A stretch of DNA of 64,000 bases from Rhodococcus triatomae (GTDB lineage Bacteria; Actinomycetota; Actinomycetes; Mycobacteriales; Mycobacteriaceae), in NCBI RefSeq assembly GCF_014217785.1, contig NZ_CP048814.1:3844001-3908000 (forward strand), in the 5' to 3' direction. This document shows positions 40,200 through 50,620 of this stretch, piece by piece; position 1 is the stretch's first letter; each line of letters begins with the position of its first letter. The notes beneath the pieces were generated by a model. The model was not told the origin of the DNA. It saw only the letters and a program-made list of their open reading frames with translations, and searched no databases. Made by a program: the position numbers and the translations under genes.

Positions 40200-40955
40200 T
40201 CAGCCGAGCGTGAGGGATCTTTCCGCCGCGTCGACCATGGTCGCGATCTGCTGTGCGAGCGCCTCGGGGGATCCGGGGACGGCCGTGATCGGATCCTCCC
40301 CGCGCACGAGGTAACGGCCGTCGTCCACGAAGTCGATCCAGCGGAACATCTCGCCCTTTCCGGCGACGCGCCCGTCGATCCACGTTCCGTCGGCCACGGT
40401 CACCTCCCCGGTCCCGGTGTGGGGGCGACGGTAGAAGCGCAGCGCCTCCGAGCGGGGACTGACGTACCCGGCCGAACGCAGGACCGCCCCTCCGTCTTCG
40501 GCGAGATCCGACCGGTGCACGGGCGGTGGGCGTTTCGCACCCGGTGGTGCCGTGGGGAGAGCGTCCGCGATGCGGCTTCCGAGGTGTTCCCGGCGACACA
40601 ACGACAGCAGAACGTCGCCGCCTGCCTCGCGGTCGGGGCCGGGGAACTGTTCGGCGACCGTGCCGATGGTGCGGTCGACTCCGCCTCGGACCCGGATCAA
40701 CTGCTGCCCGTCGTCGAGTCCGCAGGCGATGACCTGGGCGACGGGTTCGGCCAGGACGGCGAGCACGCGGTGCAGGTTGTCGTCGAACTGCGCGAGAACT
40801 GATTGTGCTGCGGTGCGGCGCATCTCGGCGAATTCCTGCATGGTCTGCGCGTCGCCACGAAAGGACAGCGGGAAGGGGAGTCGGTCGCGGCCCATGTGCT
40901 GGTAGGCGACGAGAAGTTCGAGCGGAGACAGCCGCCAGCGGGTCCGTGGCGACAC
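40200..40955 (-). CDS. ESX secretion-associated chaperone EspG-like
   Basis: 251 aa. The sequence (LSPLELLVAYQHMGRDRLPF at the N terminus; FRWIDFVDDGRYLVRGEDPI near the C terminus) fits EspG, the cytosolic chaperone that binds the helical tip of PE-PPE pairs and delivers them to type VII secretion. It lies 2 nt after the PPE-like gene, matching the PE-PPE-EspG relationship. The GTG start leaves no room for its own promoter, so it is translated from the PPE transcript. Confidence 0.82.
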   Translation of the reverse strand: MSPRTRWRLSPLELLVAYQHMGRDRLPFPLSFRGDAQTMQEFAEMRRTAAQSVLAQFDDNLHRVLAVLAEPVAQVIACGLDDGQQLIRVRGGVDRTIGTVAEQFPGPDREAGGDVLLSLCRREHLGSRIADALPTAPPGAKRPPPVHRSDLAEDGGAVLRSAGYVSPRSEALRFYRRPHTGTGEVTVADGTWIDGRVAGKGEMFRWIDFVDDGRYLVRGEDPITAVPGSPEALAQQIATMVDAAERSLTLG

Positions 40956-40957
40956 CG

Positions 40958-42331
40958 TCAGGCTCCGATCACCGGGGGAGCGACGGCAGGCAGGTCGCCG
41001 ATCAGTTCGTTGCCGTTCTCCACGGTGACCAGGTAATCGGCGGTCTTGTGTTCCTTGTCCTGGTCGCCTTGCCCGCGTGCGCCGCCGCCACCCATCATTC
41101 CGCCACCCATCATGCCGCCGCGTCCGGCGCCGGCCGCTGCGTTGCCGCGTGCTGCTCCGCCTGCCTGTTGCGACTGACCGCCAGCGGGAGGTGCTGCCGG
41201 ACCCATCAGTCCGGCTCCGCCGCCGCTCCCGATACCACCGCCGCTGCCGAGGCCGCCACCCGCGCCGCCGCTACCGCCCCACCCTGGCGGTGGCGCGAAG
41301 GGATTCGCCGACGCCGCCGCGGTGCGCGGCACCTCGTTCGCTCCGCCGAGGCCGGGATGCCCGCCCGGCGGGGTGAGACCGCTCGGGAGACCGGCGCCGA
41401 CAGAGGCCGCCGAGGTCGAGGCCGGATCGATTGGGGGAGAGGCGAACGGGTCTCCTCCTCCGATGCCGGGGAGCACGGAGGCGCCCCCACCGCCGACCCC
41501 TCCGCCACCACCGGTGCCAGGAAACAGGGGATTGGGTCCTGGGGCGTTGATCGGGTTGACCGGTGGCGGAAGTGCGGGGACGCCCATGTCGGATTGCACG
41601 ACGACGGGTGTGTAGACCGTGCGCATCACCTGGATCGCCTGCTGGTGTGCCTCGCTGCCGCCGGCGACCAGTTGGGTGAGACCGAATCCGCTTCCGGCGA
41701 GGAGACCGACTCCGGCGCGTGCCCAGTCGCCGAACGACCGATCGTCCGGTTCGGGGAGCTGGTGCTTGGTCTGCTCGAACCCGGTGTACGCCTCTTCGAG
41801 TTTGTTCGCGACGAGAGTGACGGCACCGCTGAACTTTTCGGTATCTGCCGCGTACGCGGTGACCGCTCCGTGCGCGGCGCGCGCCGCGGTTCCGGTCCAA
41901 TCCGATTCGGTGACGGTTCCGATCGCGTTGCGGAACGTGTCGACGAGTTCGGTGACCATGTCCTGCGCGCCGCGCCAGGACTGCGCACTCTCGTAGATCT
42001 CACCCGGACGCATCGAATCGACCTTCGCCTTGATGTCGGCGTGTGGCATCGACTCGAAGCTCTCCATGGAGGTCACGCCCGGAGGCAGGGGAGTGAGCCC
42101 GAGACCGGCCAGGCCGTTTGCCTCGCTGTACAACTCGGAGCGGCGATCGTTGCCGGCTTCCTGGGCGGAGCGCGAGGCCGCCCAGCCTCCCACGTCGGTG
42201 CCCAGGACCGAGTCGGCCACGCCGAGCAGGGCCTGATTCTTGCCGGACAGCGAGTTGACGAAGTCCGATGTCGCCCCCGAGATCGTTGCACCGAGATGAT
42301 TCATCACTTCACCGGGTATCGGAAACCCCAT
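40958..42331 (-). CDS. PPE/WXG100-like type VII secretion substrate
   Basis: 457 aa. Residues 1-240 are helical, with a WxG turn in SDWTGTAARAAHGAVTAYAA, as in PPE and EspB-like proteins. After about residue 250 it becomes Pro/Gly-rich (PPPVNPINAPGPNPLFPG, long GGGG runs, MMGGGMMGGGG), ending in a short conserved DYLVTVENGNELIGDLPAV. That order, helical secretion core plus disordered Gly/Pro tail, is typical of ESX substrates in rhodococci and nocardiae. ATG 42331 follows a GGGGGG run. It is cotranscribed with EspG. Confidence 0.8.
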   Translation of the reverse strand: MGFPIPGEVMNHLGATISGATSDFVNSLSGKNQALLGVADSVLGTDVGGWAASRSAQEAGNDRRSELYSEANGLAGLGLTPLPPGVTSMESFESMPHADIKAKVDSMRPGEIYESAQSWRGAQDMVTELVDTFRNAIGTVTESDWTGTAARAAHGAVTAYAADTEKFSGAVTLVANKLEEAYTGFEQTKHQLPEPDDRSFGDWARAGVGLLAGSGFGLTQLVAGGSEAHQQAIQVMRTVYTPVVVQSDMGVPALPPPVNPINAPGPNPLFPGTGGGGGVGGGGASVLPGIGGGDPFASPPIDPASTSAASVGAGLPSGLTPPGGHPGLGGANEVPRTAAASANPFAPPPGWGGSGGAGGGLGSGGGIGSGGGAGLMGPAAPPAGGQSQQAGGAARGNAAAGAGRGGMMGGGMMGGGGARGQGDQDKEHKTADYLVTVENGNELIGDLPAVAPPVIGA

Positions 42332-42393
42332 GGCACAGCCCCCCTGCTGGTCAGATCCTCATCACATGCGTCAGTCAGATTACCGTGGGCCTC

Positions 42394-42774
42394 TCACAGT
42401 GCGCTTCCTGCGGCCCCGAGGCCCTGCGTGTTGGATTCCTCGGTGGCGCGGTATGCGGCGCCGGCCTTGATGAACATGTCCTCCATCTGCATCGCTGTAT
42501 CGATGTGCTTCTGGACGATGTCCTCGAAGGAACCCTCGCTACCGACCGCAAGGTCGAAGAACTTCTTGCCGAGTTGCTGCGCCGACTCGAGATCGCCGAA
42601 GGATTCGAGGCGGACGAGGCGATCTGCTCCCCTCCGCAACCGGTCGAGTCCGTCGATGTAGTCGCGGCACGCGCGTGCACAACGCTCGGCGGCATCGCCA
42701 CTGAGCCGCAGTTCTCCGCTCTCTGCTGCGGCGGCCATCGCCTGGAATTGGGTAGTGCTTGTCGAATCGGTCAC
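42394..42774 (-). CDS. PE-like helical partner of the PPE protein
   Basis: 126 aa, all helical, with RLSGDAAERCARACRDYIDG and later FDLAVGSEGSFEDIVQKHID. No WxG is present. Size and position directly upstream of the PPE-like gene suggest the PE or EsxB-like partner that forms the heterodimer recognised by EspG. GTG 42774 was chosen since the longer frame (to 42957) has no ribosome-binding site. The annotation is contextual; sequence alone would be hypothetical. Confidence 0.6.
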   Translation of the reverse strand: MTDSTSTTQFQAMAAAAESGELRLSGDAAERCARACRDYIDGLDRLRRGADRLVRLESFGDLESAQQLGKKFFDLAVGSEGSFEDIVQKHIDTAMQMEDMFIKAGAAYRATEESNTQGLGAAGSAL

Positions 42775-42808
42775 GTCGCCCCCTGGTGTGGTGTAGTCGG
42801 TGGCGCTG

Positions 42809-43351
42809 TCAGCGCGGTAGGTGCTCGTCGAAGGTGTGCGCGTAGTCGAGCGCGAGTTCACACAGCGATTCCTCCGCAGCTTCGGAGCCCTTCTTGTATG
42901 AACGTACGGTGATGGTCCCGCTGGAACTGGGGAAGGCGACATCGCATACTTCTGCATCGTCGTCCGATACGTGACGGAACGACACCGCCTCCCGCCCTGG
43001 AAGGTCGACGGGTGCCAGATCAGTGTTGGCGGGGTTGTTCTTCACATCGTCGAACGTGTGGCTGGTCGAGAGGACATCGATGAAGAACCAGCTGCCTGTC
43101 CATCCGCAGACTTCCCACCCCGTGCGCTGAACCCCGAAGAATCCCGCGTCTTCGGTGGCCGGGTCGAGGCCGGCGGCGGCGAGGGCGTCGTCGGGGATGC
43201 TGCAGGGGTCGAAGAGTCCCTCGTTCTTGTTCGGGGTGGTGAGGGTGCCGCCGGCTCCGTTCTCGGTCGACGGCTCTCCACATGCGGTGAGCGTGGCGGC
43301 AAGCGCTATCGTCGCGGCGATCAGCGGCTTCCGGTACGAGTGACGCGACAA
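42809..43351 (-). CDS. DUF3558-family lipoprotein
   Basis: 180 aa. A basic N terminus and hydrophobic stretch end in LTAC (lipobox, Cys about 24), followed by a Gly/Thr linker and the DUF3558 signature FDPCSIPDDALAAAGLDP. WEVCGWTG and AEVCDVAF supply further cysteines. DUF3558 lipoproteins commonly sit beside ESX substrate genes in Nocardiaceae. The TTG at 43351 follows GGGGGAACAC and gives a normal signal peptide; no ATG or GTG fits. Probably the first gene of the PE-PPE-EspG operon. Confidence 0.8.
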   Translation of the reverse strand: MSRHSYRKPLIAATIALAATLTACGEPSTENGAGGTLTTPNKNEGLFDPCSIPDDALAAAGLDPATEDAGFFGVQRTGWEVCGWTGSWFFIDVLSTSHTFDDVKNNPANTDLAPVDLPGREAVSFRHVSDDDAEVCDVAFPSSSGTITVRSYKKGSEAAEESLCELALDYAHTFDEHLPR

Positions 43352-43434
43352 GTGTTCCCCCGAGTCGTGATGTATCGGCAATGCGCGGGTCAGAGTACAG
43401 GCTGCAGGCTGTCGACCTCTCGGCCTGGCCGGCG

Positions 43435-43581
43435 TCAGGACACGGACGACGGTGACGAACCGGGCAGCTCGTCCGGGTGCTCGGCCGTACAGCTGATCTC
43501 GTAGATTCCCGCCACCCCCGGAGTATCGCGAAGCCAGGACACACAGAGATCGGCAGCGAGTGCGGCGTCGGAGGTGAACAT
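43435..43581 (-). CDS. Possible 48-aa small protein
   Basis: ATG 43581 opens MFTSDAALAADLCVSWLRDT with a coherent end (GVAGIYEISCTAEHPDELPG). GGACGAGG lies about 4 nt upstream of the ATG. It could be a small gene or the tail of a decayed one, since the same frame continues upstream with implausible composition. Not recognised. Confidence 0.35.
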   Translation of the reverse strand: MFTSDAALAADLCVSWLRDTPGVAGIYEISCTAEHPDELPGSSPSSVS

Positions 43582-44073
43582 GTACCTCGTCCATTCCGCC
43601 CCCTCACGACGCTGCTTGCGATGTCGATCAGCTGCACCCAACCGCGAGGCGTGTCGGGATTCGCACAGGAAATCGGGCCCTATTCGGCGCGCCGATGCCG
43701 AGGGCCTATGCGGCTGCGAGCCGGTGGCAGCTACGCACCGGCTAACGGCGATGACGGGACGTACGGGCCGGCCGCGGACGGGCTCGGGCGACCACCCTCT
43801 GCACGGGGATCGCGGGGCCTGGCGGGTGCGCCTCCTGCGCCGTCCGAGGGCTGTGTCGGGTCGCGGCGACGAGGGAAGAAGCACGGGCGCTGGGGCGTTG
43901 TAGATAGGGTGCTGTGGCGTTGTGGAGGGGGCACGTGTGTGGCCCGGAGCGGCGATGTCGCGACACGCCGACGAGTACGAGGCGTCCACCGAAAATGTGA
44001 CGCGCGACACGCGTCGGCGCTGGGATTTTTGCGACTCAGGAGGATCCCGCGGCCGGAATTTCATCGATGTGAC
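43582..44073. other. Intergenic region upstream of nrdH, nothing identified
   Basis: About 490 bp. Open frames exist on both strands, but they have Arg/Pro-rich shadow composition and no ribosome-binding sites. It has lower coding-like periodicity than the rest of the window and may be degenerated sequence or a long regulatory region. Confidence 0.45.
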
Positions 44074-44121
44074 TCACAACATCGTGGGTTGGTCAAAAGT
44101 GTCGGCCACTAGGTGTAGTGT
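44074..44121 (+). promoter_or_regulatory. Candidate tandem NrdR boxes upstream of nrdHIEF
   Basis: CCACTAGGTGTAGTGT (44106-44121) is a near-palindrome close to the NrdR consensus (ACACTATATATAGTGT). A weaker copy, TCACAACATCGTGGGT (44074-44089), lies 32 bp upstream, the three-helical-turn spacing expected for paired boxes. A TTGGTC -35-like hexamer sits between them. Confidence 0.6.
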
Positions 44122-44251
44122 CTTGAGCACTGAGAGACCACTACGGAGTCCATGCGGCCCCGGTATCGGTATCACGCTCGAACTTCACGGTCACTCGGTG
44201 CGCTGAGCACACTATTCGTCAGCTGCTGTGGCAGGGGAAAGAGGGACTTTC

Positions 44252-44485
44252 ATGAGCATCACCGTGTACACCAAGCCCGCTTGCGTTCAGTGCAATGCCA
44301 CCTACAAGGCCCTCGACAAGGCCGGGGTCGAGTATTCGATCATCGACATCTCGCAGGACCCCGAGGCGCGCGACTACGTGATGGCCCTCGGGTACCTCCA
44401 GGCGCCCGTCGTGGTGGCCGGTGACGATCACTGGTCCGGCTTCCGTCCGGACCGCATCAAGGCCCTCTCGGCAAACGCTGCTTGA
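44252..44485 (+). CDS. nrdH: NrdH-redoxin
   Basis: 77 aa glutaredoxin-like electron donor for class Ib ribonucleotide reductase, reduced by thioredoxin reductase. Active site CVQC (Cys11-Cys14) after ITVYTKPA. The C-terminal [12 protein letters not shown] is the NrdH signature. The ATG at 44252 follows GAGGGA and matches the family N terminus; an upstream in-frame GTG adds 8 residues. First gene of nrdHIEF. Confidence 0.96.
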   Translation: MSITVYTKPACVQCNATYKALDKAGVEYSIIDISQDPEARDYVMALGYLQAPVVVAGDDHWSGFRPDRIKALSANAA

Positions 44486-44561
44486 GGAGCCGTCGGCACG
44501 GCCCGGAGCGTTGGGGAAGACTCTCCGGGCAGCGAGTGACAATCTGAGAATGGTGAGACCG

Positions 44562-45026
44562 ATGACTTCGCTGGTGTATTTCTCCAGCACGTCGGAGAAC
44601 ACGCACCGATTCGTCGAGAAGCTCGGTCTGCGTGCAACGCGAATTCCACTCCACGACCGCGAGGGCACCTTCGAGGTGCACGAGCCGTACGTCCTCGTCG
44701 TTCCCACCTACGGGGGCGGATGGACGGCGACGGGCAGGGACACGCACTACGTGCCCAGGCAGGTCGTCCGATTCCTCAACAACGAGCACAATCGATCACT
44801 GATCCGCGCCGTCATCGCGGCCGGGAACACCAACTTCGGCGAGTCCTTCGGGATGGCCGGCGACATCATTTCGCAGAAATGCCAGGTCCCGTACCTCTAT
44901 CGCTTCGAACTCATGGGTACGCCCGAGGACGTCCAGCGGGTACGGGAAGGGCTCGGGCAGTTCTGGGAACAACAGGTAGGGCGGGAGCAGGAGATATGGC
45001 ACCAACCATCACCGACGCAAGCGTGA
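44562..45026 (+). CDS. nrdI: Flavodoxin-like NrdI
   Basis: 154 aa. It supplies the oxidant (superoxide via FMN) for assembling the dimanganese-tyrosyl cofactor of Nrd[20 protein letters not shown] is the FMN phosphate loop, PTYGGG and [14 protein letters not shown] complete the flavin site. Start ATG 44562 with GGTGAG just upstream. The 3' end overlaps nrdE by 31 nt. Confidence 0.95.
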   Translation: MTSLVYFSSTSENTHRFVEKLGLRATRIPLHDREGTFEVHEPYVLVVPTYGGGWTATGRDTHYVPRQVVRFLNNEHNRSLIRAVIAAGNTNFGESFGMAGDIISQKCQVPYLYRFELMGTPEDVQRVREGLGQFWEQQVGREQEIWHQPSPTQA

Positions 45027-47176
45027 GCAACGTCGAGCGGGCCGCGCGCACGGGCACCTCCACCGAGGGTCTCGATTATCACGCGCTCAACGCGATGCTC
45101 AACCTGTACGGACCGGACGGCGAGATCCAGTTCGACAAGGACGTCGCCGCTGCTCGGCAGTATTTCCTGCAGCACGTCAACCAGAACACGGTGTTCTTCC
45201 ACAACCTCGACGAGAAGCTCGATTATCTCGTCGAGGAGAACTACTACGAGCCCGAGGTCCTCGACCAGTACACGCGCGACTTCGTCAAGAAGCTCATCGA
45301 CCACGCGTACTCGAAGAAGTTCCGGTTCCCGACGTTCCTCGGTGCCTTCAAGTACTACACCTCGTACACGCTCAAGACATTCGACGGCAAGCGCTACCTC
45401 GAGCGGTTCGAGGACCGGGTGTGCATGGTGGCCCTCACCCTCGCCGCCGGTGACGAGATCCTCGCGACGCACTTGGTGGACGAGATCATCTCCGGTCGGT
45501 TCCAGCCCGCCACTCCGACGTTCCTCAATTCCGGCAAGAAGCAGCGCGGTGAGCCCGTCTCCTGCTTCCTGCTGCGCATCGAGGACAACATGGAGTCCAT
45601 CGGCCGGGCCATCAACTCGGCGCTGCAGCTGTCCAAGCGCGGCGGTGGAGTTGCGTTGCTGCTCACCAATGTTCGTGAGCACGGCGCGCCCATCAAGAAG
45701 ATCGAGAATCAGAGCTCGGGCGTCATCCCGATCATGAAGCTGCTCGAGGACTCGTTCTCCTACGCGAACCAGCTCGGTGCGCGTCAGGGTGCCGGCGCCG
45801 TCTATCTGCACGCGCACCATCCGGACATCTACCGGTTCCTCGACACCAAGCGCGAGAACGCGGACGAGAAGATCCGGATCAAGACCCTCTCGCTCGGTGT
45901 GGTCATCCCGGACATCACGTTCGAGCTGGCGAAGAAGAACGAGGACATGTACCTGTTCTCGCCGTACGATGTCGAGCGCATCTACGGTGTGCCGTTCGCG
46001 GACATCGACGTCACCGAGAAGTACTACGAGATGGTCGACGACAAGCGGATCCGCAAGTCGAAGATCAAGGCCCGTGAGTTCTTCCAGACCGTCGCCGAGC
46101 TGCAGTTCGAGTCCGGCTACCCGTACATCATGTTCGAGGACACCGTGAATCGGGCGAACCCGGTGGCGGGCAAGATCACTCATTCCAATCTGTGCTCGGA
46201 GATTCTCCAGGTCTCGACGCCGTCGACGTACAACGACGACCTCACCTACAGCCATGTGGGCAAGGACATCTCGTGCAATCTGGGCTCGCTGAACATCGCG
46301 AAGACGATGGACTCGCCGGATTTCGCGCAGACCATCGAGGTGTCGATCCGGGCGCTCACCGCGGTCTCCGATCAGACGCACATCTACTCGGTGCCGTCGA
46401 TCGAGCAGGGCAACAACGATTCTCACGCGATCGGCCTGGGGCAGATGAACCTGCACGGGTATCTGGCGCGCGAGCGGATCCACTACGGATCCGACGAGGG
46501 CATCGATTTCACCAACATCTACTTCTACACGGTGCTGTTCCACGCATTGCGTGCCTCGAACAAGCTCGCCATCGAGCGTGGCACCCACTTCAAGGGATTC
46601 CCGGACTCGAAGTACGCGTCGGGTGAGTTCTTCGACAAGTACACCGACCAGGTGTGGGAACCGGCGACCGAGCGCGTCCGGGCACTGTTCGCCGATGCGG
46701 ACGTGCAGATCCCGACCCAGGACGACTGGCGCGAGCTGAAGGCGTCGGTGCAGCAGCACGGCATCTACAACCAGAACCTGCAGGCCGTCCCGCCCACCGG
46801 GTCGATCTCGTACATCAACAACTCCACCAGCTCCATCCATCCGGTGGCGTCGAAGATCGAGATCCGCAAGGAAGGCAAGATCGGTCGCGTCTACTACCCG
46901 GCGCCGTATCTGACGAACGACAACCTCGAGTACTACCAGGACGCGTACGAGATCGGCTACGAGAAGATCATCGACACGTACGCTGCCGCGACGCAGCACG
47001 TCGATCAGGGCCTGTCGTTGACTCTGTTCTTCAAGGACACCGCGACCACACGGGATCTCAACCGTGCGCAGATCTACGCGTGGCGCAAGGGAATCAAGAC
47101 GCTGTACTACATCCGCCTGCGTCAGATGGCGCTCGAGGGCACCGAGGTCGAGGGCTGCGTCTCGTGCATGCTGTGA
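44996..47176 (+). CDS. nrdE: Class Ib ribonucleotide reductase alpha subunit
   Basis: 726 aa. It reduces ribonucleoside diphosphates to deoxyribonucleotides. Signature blocks include [20 protein letters not shown] (active-site Cys), [13 protein letters not shown], and the C-terminal CVSCML redox pair that NrdH re-reduces. There is no ATP-cone, as usual for class Ib. The ATG at 44996 (MAPTITDAS) has GGGAG upstream and matches the M. tuberculosis N terminus as I remember it. A GTG at 45023 overlapping the nrdI stop in GTGA is an alternative. Confidence 0.97.
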   Translation: MAPTITDASVSNVERAARTGTSTEGLDYHALNAMLNLYGPDGEIQFDKDVAAARQYFLQHVNQNTVFFHNLDEKLDYLVEENYYEPEVLDQYTRDFVKKLIDHAYSKKFRFPTFLGAFKYYTSYTLKTFDGKRYLERFEDRVCMVALTLAAGDEILATHLVDEIISGRFQPATPTFLNSGKKQRGEPVSCFLLRIEDNMESIGRAINSALQLSKRGGGVALLLTNVREHGAPIKKIENQSSGVIPIMKLLEDSFSYANQLGARQGAGAVYLHAHHPDIYRFLDTKRENADEKIRIKTLSLGVVIPDITFELAKKNEDMYLFSPYDVERIYGVPFADIDVTEKYYEMVDDKRIRKSKIKAREFFQTVAELQFESGYPYIMFEDTVNRANPVAGKITHSNLCSEILQVSTPSTYNDDLTYSHVGKDISCNLGSLNIAKTMDSPDFAQTIEVSIRALTAVSDQTHIYSVPSIEQGNNDSHAIGLGQMNLHGYLARERIHYGSDEGIDFTNIYFYTVLFHALRASNKLAIERGTHFKGFPDSKYASGEFFDKYTDQVWEPATERVRALFADADVQIPTQDDWRELKASVQQHGIYNQNLQAVPPTGSISYINNSTSSIHPVASKIEIRKEGKIGRVYYPAPYLTNDNLEYYQDAYEIGYEKIIDTYAAATQHVDQGLSLTLFFKDTATTRDLNRAQIYAWRKGIKTLYYIRLRQMALEGTEVEGCVSCML

Positions 47177-47207
47177 CCCATCCGAACGAACCGTCGACAC
47201 TCAGTGA

Positions 47208-48233
<1,026 letters not shown>

Positions 48234-48253
48234 TCCGGTTCCTTCCCGCTGCT

Positions 48254-48310
48254 TTCGGCTCGATGTCACACTGGTTCGTTCAGATCGAACCCATGTGACA
48301 TCGAGCCGAA
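48254..48310. terminator. Hairpin A after nrdF
   Basis: Perfect 17-nt arms (48254-48270, 48294-48310) enclose an inner GGTTCG/CGAACC stem with loop TTCAGAT. It lies 20 nt after nrdF stops. Its core (CGATGTCACA, TGTGACATCG) recurs in the next hairpin. Confidence 0.7.
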
Positions 48311-48347
48311 TGCGTATGCGGCACAGAGGCTCCCCAACCCACTGGGA

Positions 48348-48390
48348 CGATGTCACACCGGTTCGATCCAACGAATACCGTGTGACATCG
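48348..48390. repeat. Hairpin B, related to hairpin A
   Basis: CGATGTCACAC (48348-48358) and GTGTGACATCG (48380-48390) pair perfectly, with an inner GGTTCG / CGAA-CC element as in hairpin A. Two copies of one palindromic design within 140 bp suggest a duplicated terminator or a small intergenic repeat family. Confidence 0.6.
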
Positions 48391-48435
48391 TGCCGGGCAA
48401 GGGGGAGTGATCAGGGGGGAGTGTGCAGGGGGGGA

Positions 48436-49506
48436 TCAGCCGCCGGAGTAGGCGTTGAGGGTGTTGCGCAGATCGGTGAGGATCGCGCGGGCCGCGGCCA
48501 GGCCGTTGCCGTTCCAGACCGAGCCCTCGACGACGAAGATGCGGCGGTCCTTGGCGGCCTCGAGTTCCTCCCAGGCGTCCGTCGTCATCACCGTCTCCGC
48601 GTGCTTCTTCGACGCCTCACCGCCGATGACGACGTAGACGATGTCACCCTCCGCGCGTGCGATGTCCTCGGTGACGTCCTCGGTGGCGGCGGGACTGATC
48701 CGTTGGGTACTGGGGCGCCGCACGCCGGTGTCGGCCAGGACCTGCCCGGCGAAGGACTCGGGTCCCTGGATGCTCAGCGTCTCGGGACTGAAGCGCACGA
48801 CCGACGCCTGTGTCTGCGCCGCGTCCACGTCGGTGCCGACCGTCTGCGCCTCTTCCTCGTATACCGAAAGGGCTGCCGCCGCCGCATCGGCGCGCCCGAG
48901 CGCGCTGCCCGCGGTCACGAACTGTTCCTTCCATGCGACCGGGTCCGACCCCGTGAACACGGTGGGCGCGATCTCCCCGAGCCGGTCGTAGAGATCGGCC
49001 GAGGCAGGACTCGATCCGAGGATCAGATCCGGTTGCGCCTCCGCGATGAGCGCAACGTCCGGCGCGACGGCGGGGCCGATGCCGGGGATCTCGGAGATGC
49101 CGGTGCCGAGGTACGGCGGCTGCGGGGTCGGTCCCTCGTCCGCGCCTGCCCCGACGACCCGCTCCCACAGGCCGAGCGCACAGACCGAGTCCATCGCCGT
49201 GCTGTCCAGGACGACGATCCGCTGCGGGTCCACCGGTACGTCGGTCTCGCCGACGCCGTGTGTCACCAGGTGCGTTCCGCCGGCGGCCAGGCCCGGGTCG
49301 ACCGGCGTCTGCGCCGGACAGGCCGTCGTGGTGTCGCGTTCGATGCCGACGACGGATGCGCCGGCGATGGCGGTGGTGGTGCGGACGATCGTCGAGGCGT
49401 CGTCGTCCTCCGGTGTGCCGGAGCAGCCGGCGAGGACGAGGAGCGCGGCCGCCGCGGTGGCGACCGAGGCCGACAGGCGAACCTGAGAACGCGGGCGAAG
49501 AGTCAA
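48436..49506 (-). CDS. Iron-siderophore ABC transporter substrate-binding lipoprotein
   Basis: 356 aa. Signal peptide with lipobox LAGC (Cys about 28), then a type III (FecB/FepB-like) binding fold: RIVVLDSTAMDSVCALGLWE, IAEAQPDLILGSSPAS, EIAPTVFTG. Binds ferric siderophores at the cell surface. TTG 49506 is the only start giving a proper signal peptide. In M. tuberculosis FecB occupies the same position beside ctaD. No permease or ATPase is adjacent, so it must use one encoded elsewhere. It is followed upstream by a second paralogue. Confidence 0.85.
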   Translation of the reverse strand: MTLRPRSQVRLSASVATAAAALLVLAGCSGTPEDDDASTIVRTTTAIAGASVVGIERDTTTACPAQTPVDPGLAAGGTHLVTHGVGETDVPVDPQRIVVLDSTAMDSVCALGLWERVVGAGADEGPTPQPPYLGTGISEIPGIGPAVAPDVALIAEAQPDLILGSSPASADLYDRLGEIAPTVFTGSDPVAWKEQFVTAGSALGRADAAAAALSVYEEEAQTVGTDVDAAQTQASVVRFSPETLSIQGPESFAGQVLADTGVRRPSTQRISPAATEDVTEDIARAEGDIVYVVIGGEASKKHAETVMTTDAWEELEAAKDRRIFVVEGSVWNGNGLAAARAILTDLRNTLNAYSGG

Positions 49507-49535
49507 GTCACCGACTTCCTGTGTGTACGGGCGCG

Positions 49536-49554
49536 TTCAGGTTAGTCCCTCGCG
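49536..49554 (-). promoter_or_regulatory. Weak iron-box-like site upstream of the first SBP
   Basis: The left half reads CAGGTTAG, matching the DtxR/IdeR consensus half-site (TTAGGTTAG), but the right half is poor. It lies about 30 bp from the TTG start. Confidence 0.3.
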
Positions 49555-49591
49555 AAGGTGTGGCCCGCGGCCAGTCAGATCTCGCGGCCAG

Positions 49592-50578
49592 TCAGATCTC
49601 GTGCCGGTCGACGCCGAAGGCATCCGCGAGGTCGTCCAGGATCTTGTGCGCACCCTGGATGCTGACCGGGGTCATCCACAGCGTGTCGTCGACGTCGACG
49701 GTGCGGCCGTCCAGCTGCGCCCACAGCGGGCTCTCCAGGAACGGGCGCGCGGCGTCCGAGGTCTGTCCGGTGCCGTCCTGGTAGGTACTGACGAAGATGA
49801 CGTCGGCATCGGCCTGGTCGATGAGTTCCGGGCTGATCGAGTTCATGATGTTCGCCGGGTCGGCGGGATCGGGGCCCTGGCTGTCCGGCCGCGCGAGCCC
49901 GGCGTCCTCGAGAACGATGCCGCTGAACGAGGTGGTGCGGTACAGGCGCGCGGTGGGCTCGCCCGCGAATCGGACGACCGACACCGTCGGGTTGTTCTCC
50001 TTCGCGTTGATCTCGTCACCGATCGCCCGGGCCCGTTCCTCGTACTCGGAGATCTTCTGCTCCGCGAGCTCCTCCTTGCCGAGCGCCTGTCCGACGAGAC
50101 GGATGTTCTCCTTCCACGTCGGTCCGGTGGTCTCGGTGAACACGGTCGGGGCGATCTCGGACAGCTGGTCGTACCGGTCGCCGTCGCGGACGTCCGCGGA
50201 CAGGATCAGATCGGGCTCGAGGGTCACGACCTTCTCGAGGCTCGCCTCGCTGACCTTCCCTACCGGCTCCGCGTCCGCGCCGAACTCCTGGCCGGCGTCC
50301 CCGACGTACTCCGGGAAGCCGGACTCGCGGTAGTCCACGTAGCCGACGAGCGGGGTCTCGAGCAGAAGTACGGCGTCGGTGAAGCTGGTGTCGAGGGCGA
50401 CGACCCGCTGCGGCTGTTCGGGGATCTCGGTGACACCCCGGAAGTGGGTGACGGTGCGGGGGAACCCCTCGGTGGAGGACGCCGCCGTCGCGTCCTCGTC
50501 GGCGGAGGAGCAGCCGGCGACGGCGAGGGCGGTCGCCGCGAACGCGGCCGCGGCGGTGCGGCGCAGCAATGTGGACAC
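49592..50578 (-). CDS. Iron-siderophore ABC transporter substrate-binding lipoprotein (second copy)
   Basis: 328 aa. Lipobox AVAGC (Cys about 23), then RVVALDTSFTDAVLLLETPL, LEPDLILSADVRDGDRYDQL, EIAPTVFTETTGPTWKENI; the same FecB-like fold as its neighbour but clearly diverged. GTG 50578 has AGGAG 7 nt upstream. A good iron-box-like 19-mer lies 43 bp upstream, so it is probably repressed by an IdeR/DmdR-type regulator in iron sufficiency. Confidence 0.88.
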   Translation of the reverse strand: MSTLLRRTAAAAFAATALAVAGCSSADEDATAASSTEGFPRTVTHFRGVTEIPEQPQRVVALDTSFTDAVLLLETPLVGYVDYRESGFPEYVGDAGQEFGADAEPVGKVSEASLEKVVTLEPDLILSADVRDGDRYDQLSEIAPTVFTETTGPTWKENIRLVGQALGKEELAEQKISEYEERARAIGDEINAKENNPTVSVVRFAGEPTARLYRTTSFSGIVLEDAGLARPDSQGPDPADPANIMNSISPELIDQADADVIFVSTYQDGTGQTSDAARPFLESPLWAQLDGRTVDVDDTLWMTPVSIQGAHKILDDLADAFGVDRHEI

Positions 50579-50620
50579 GGGGGTCTCCTGTCGATCAGGG
50601 CACAACGAGGCGAAAAACGG

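Noticed and set aside
44897-47200. 767-codon minus-strand frame opposite nrdE
   Set aside because: Complement of a conserved, highly biased gene. It has no start signal and Leu/Val/Arg/Asp-rich composition.
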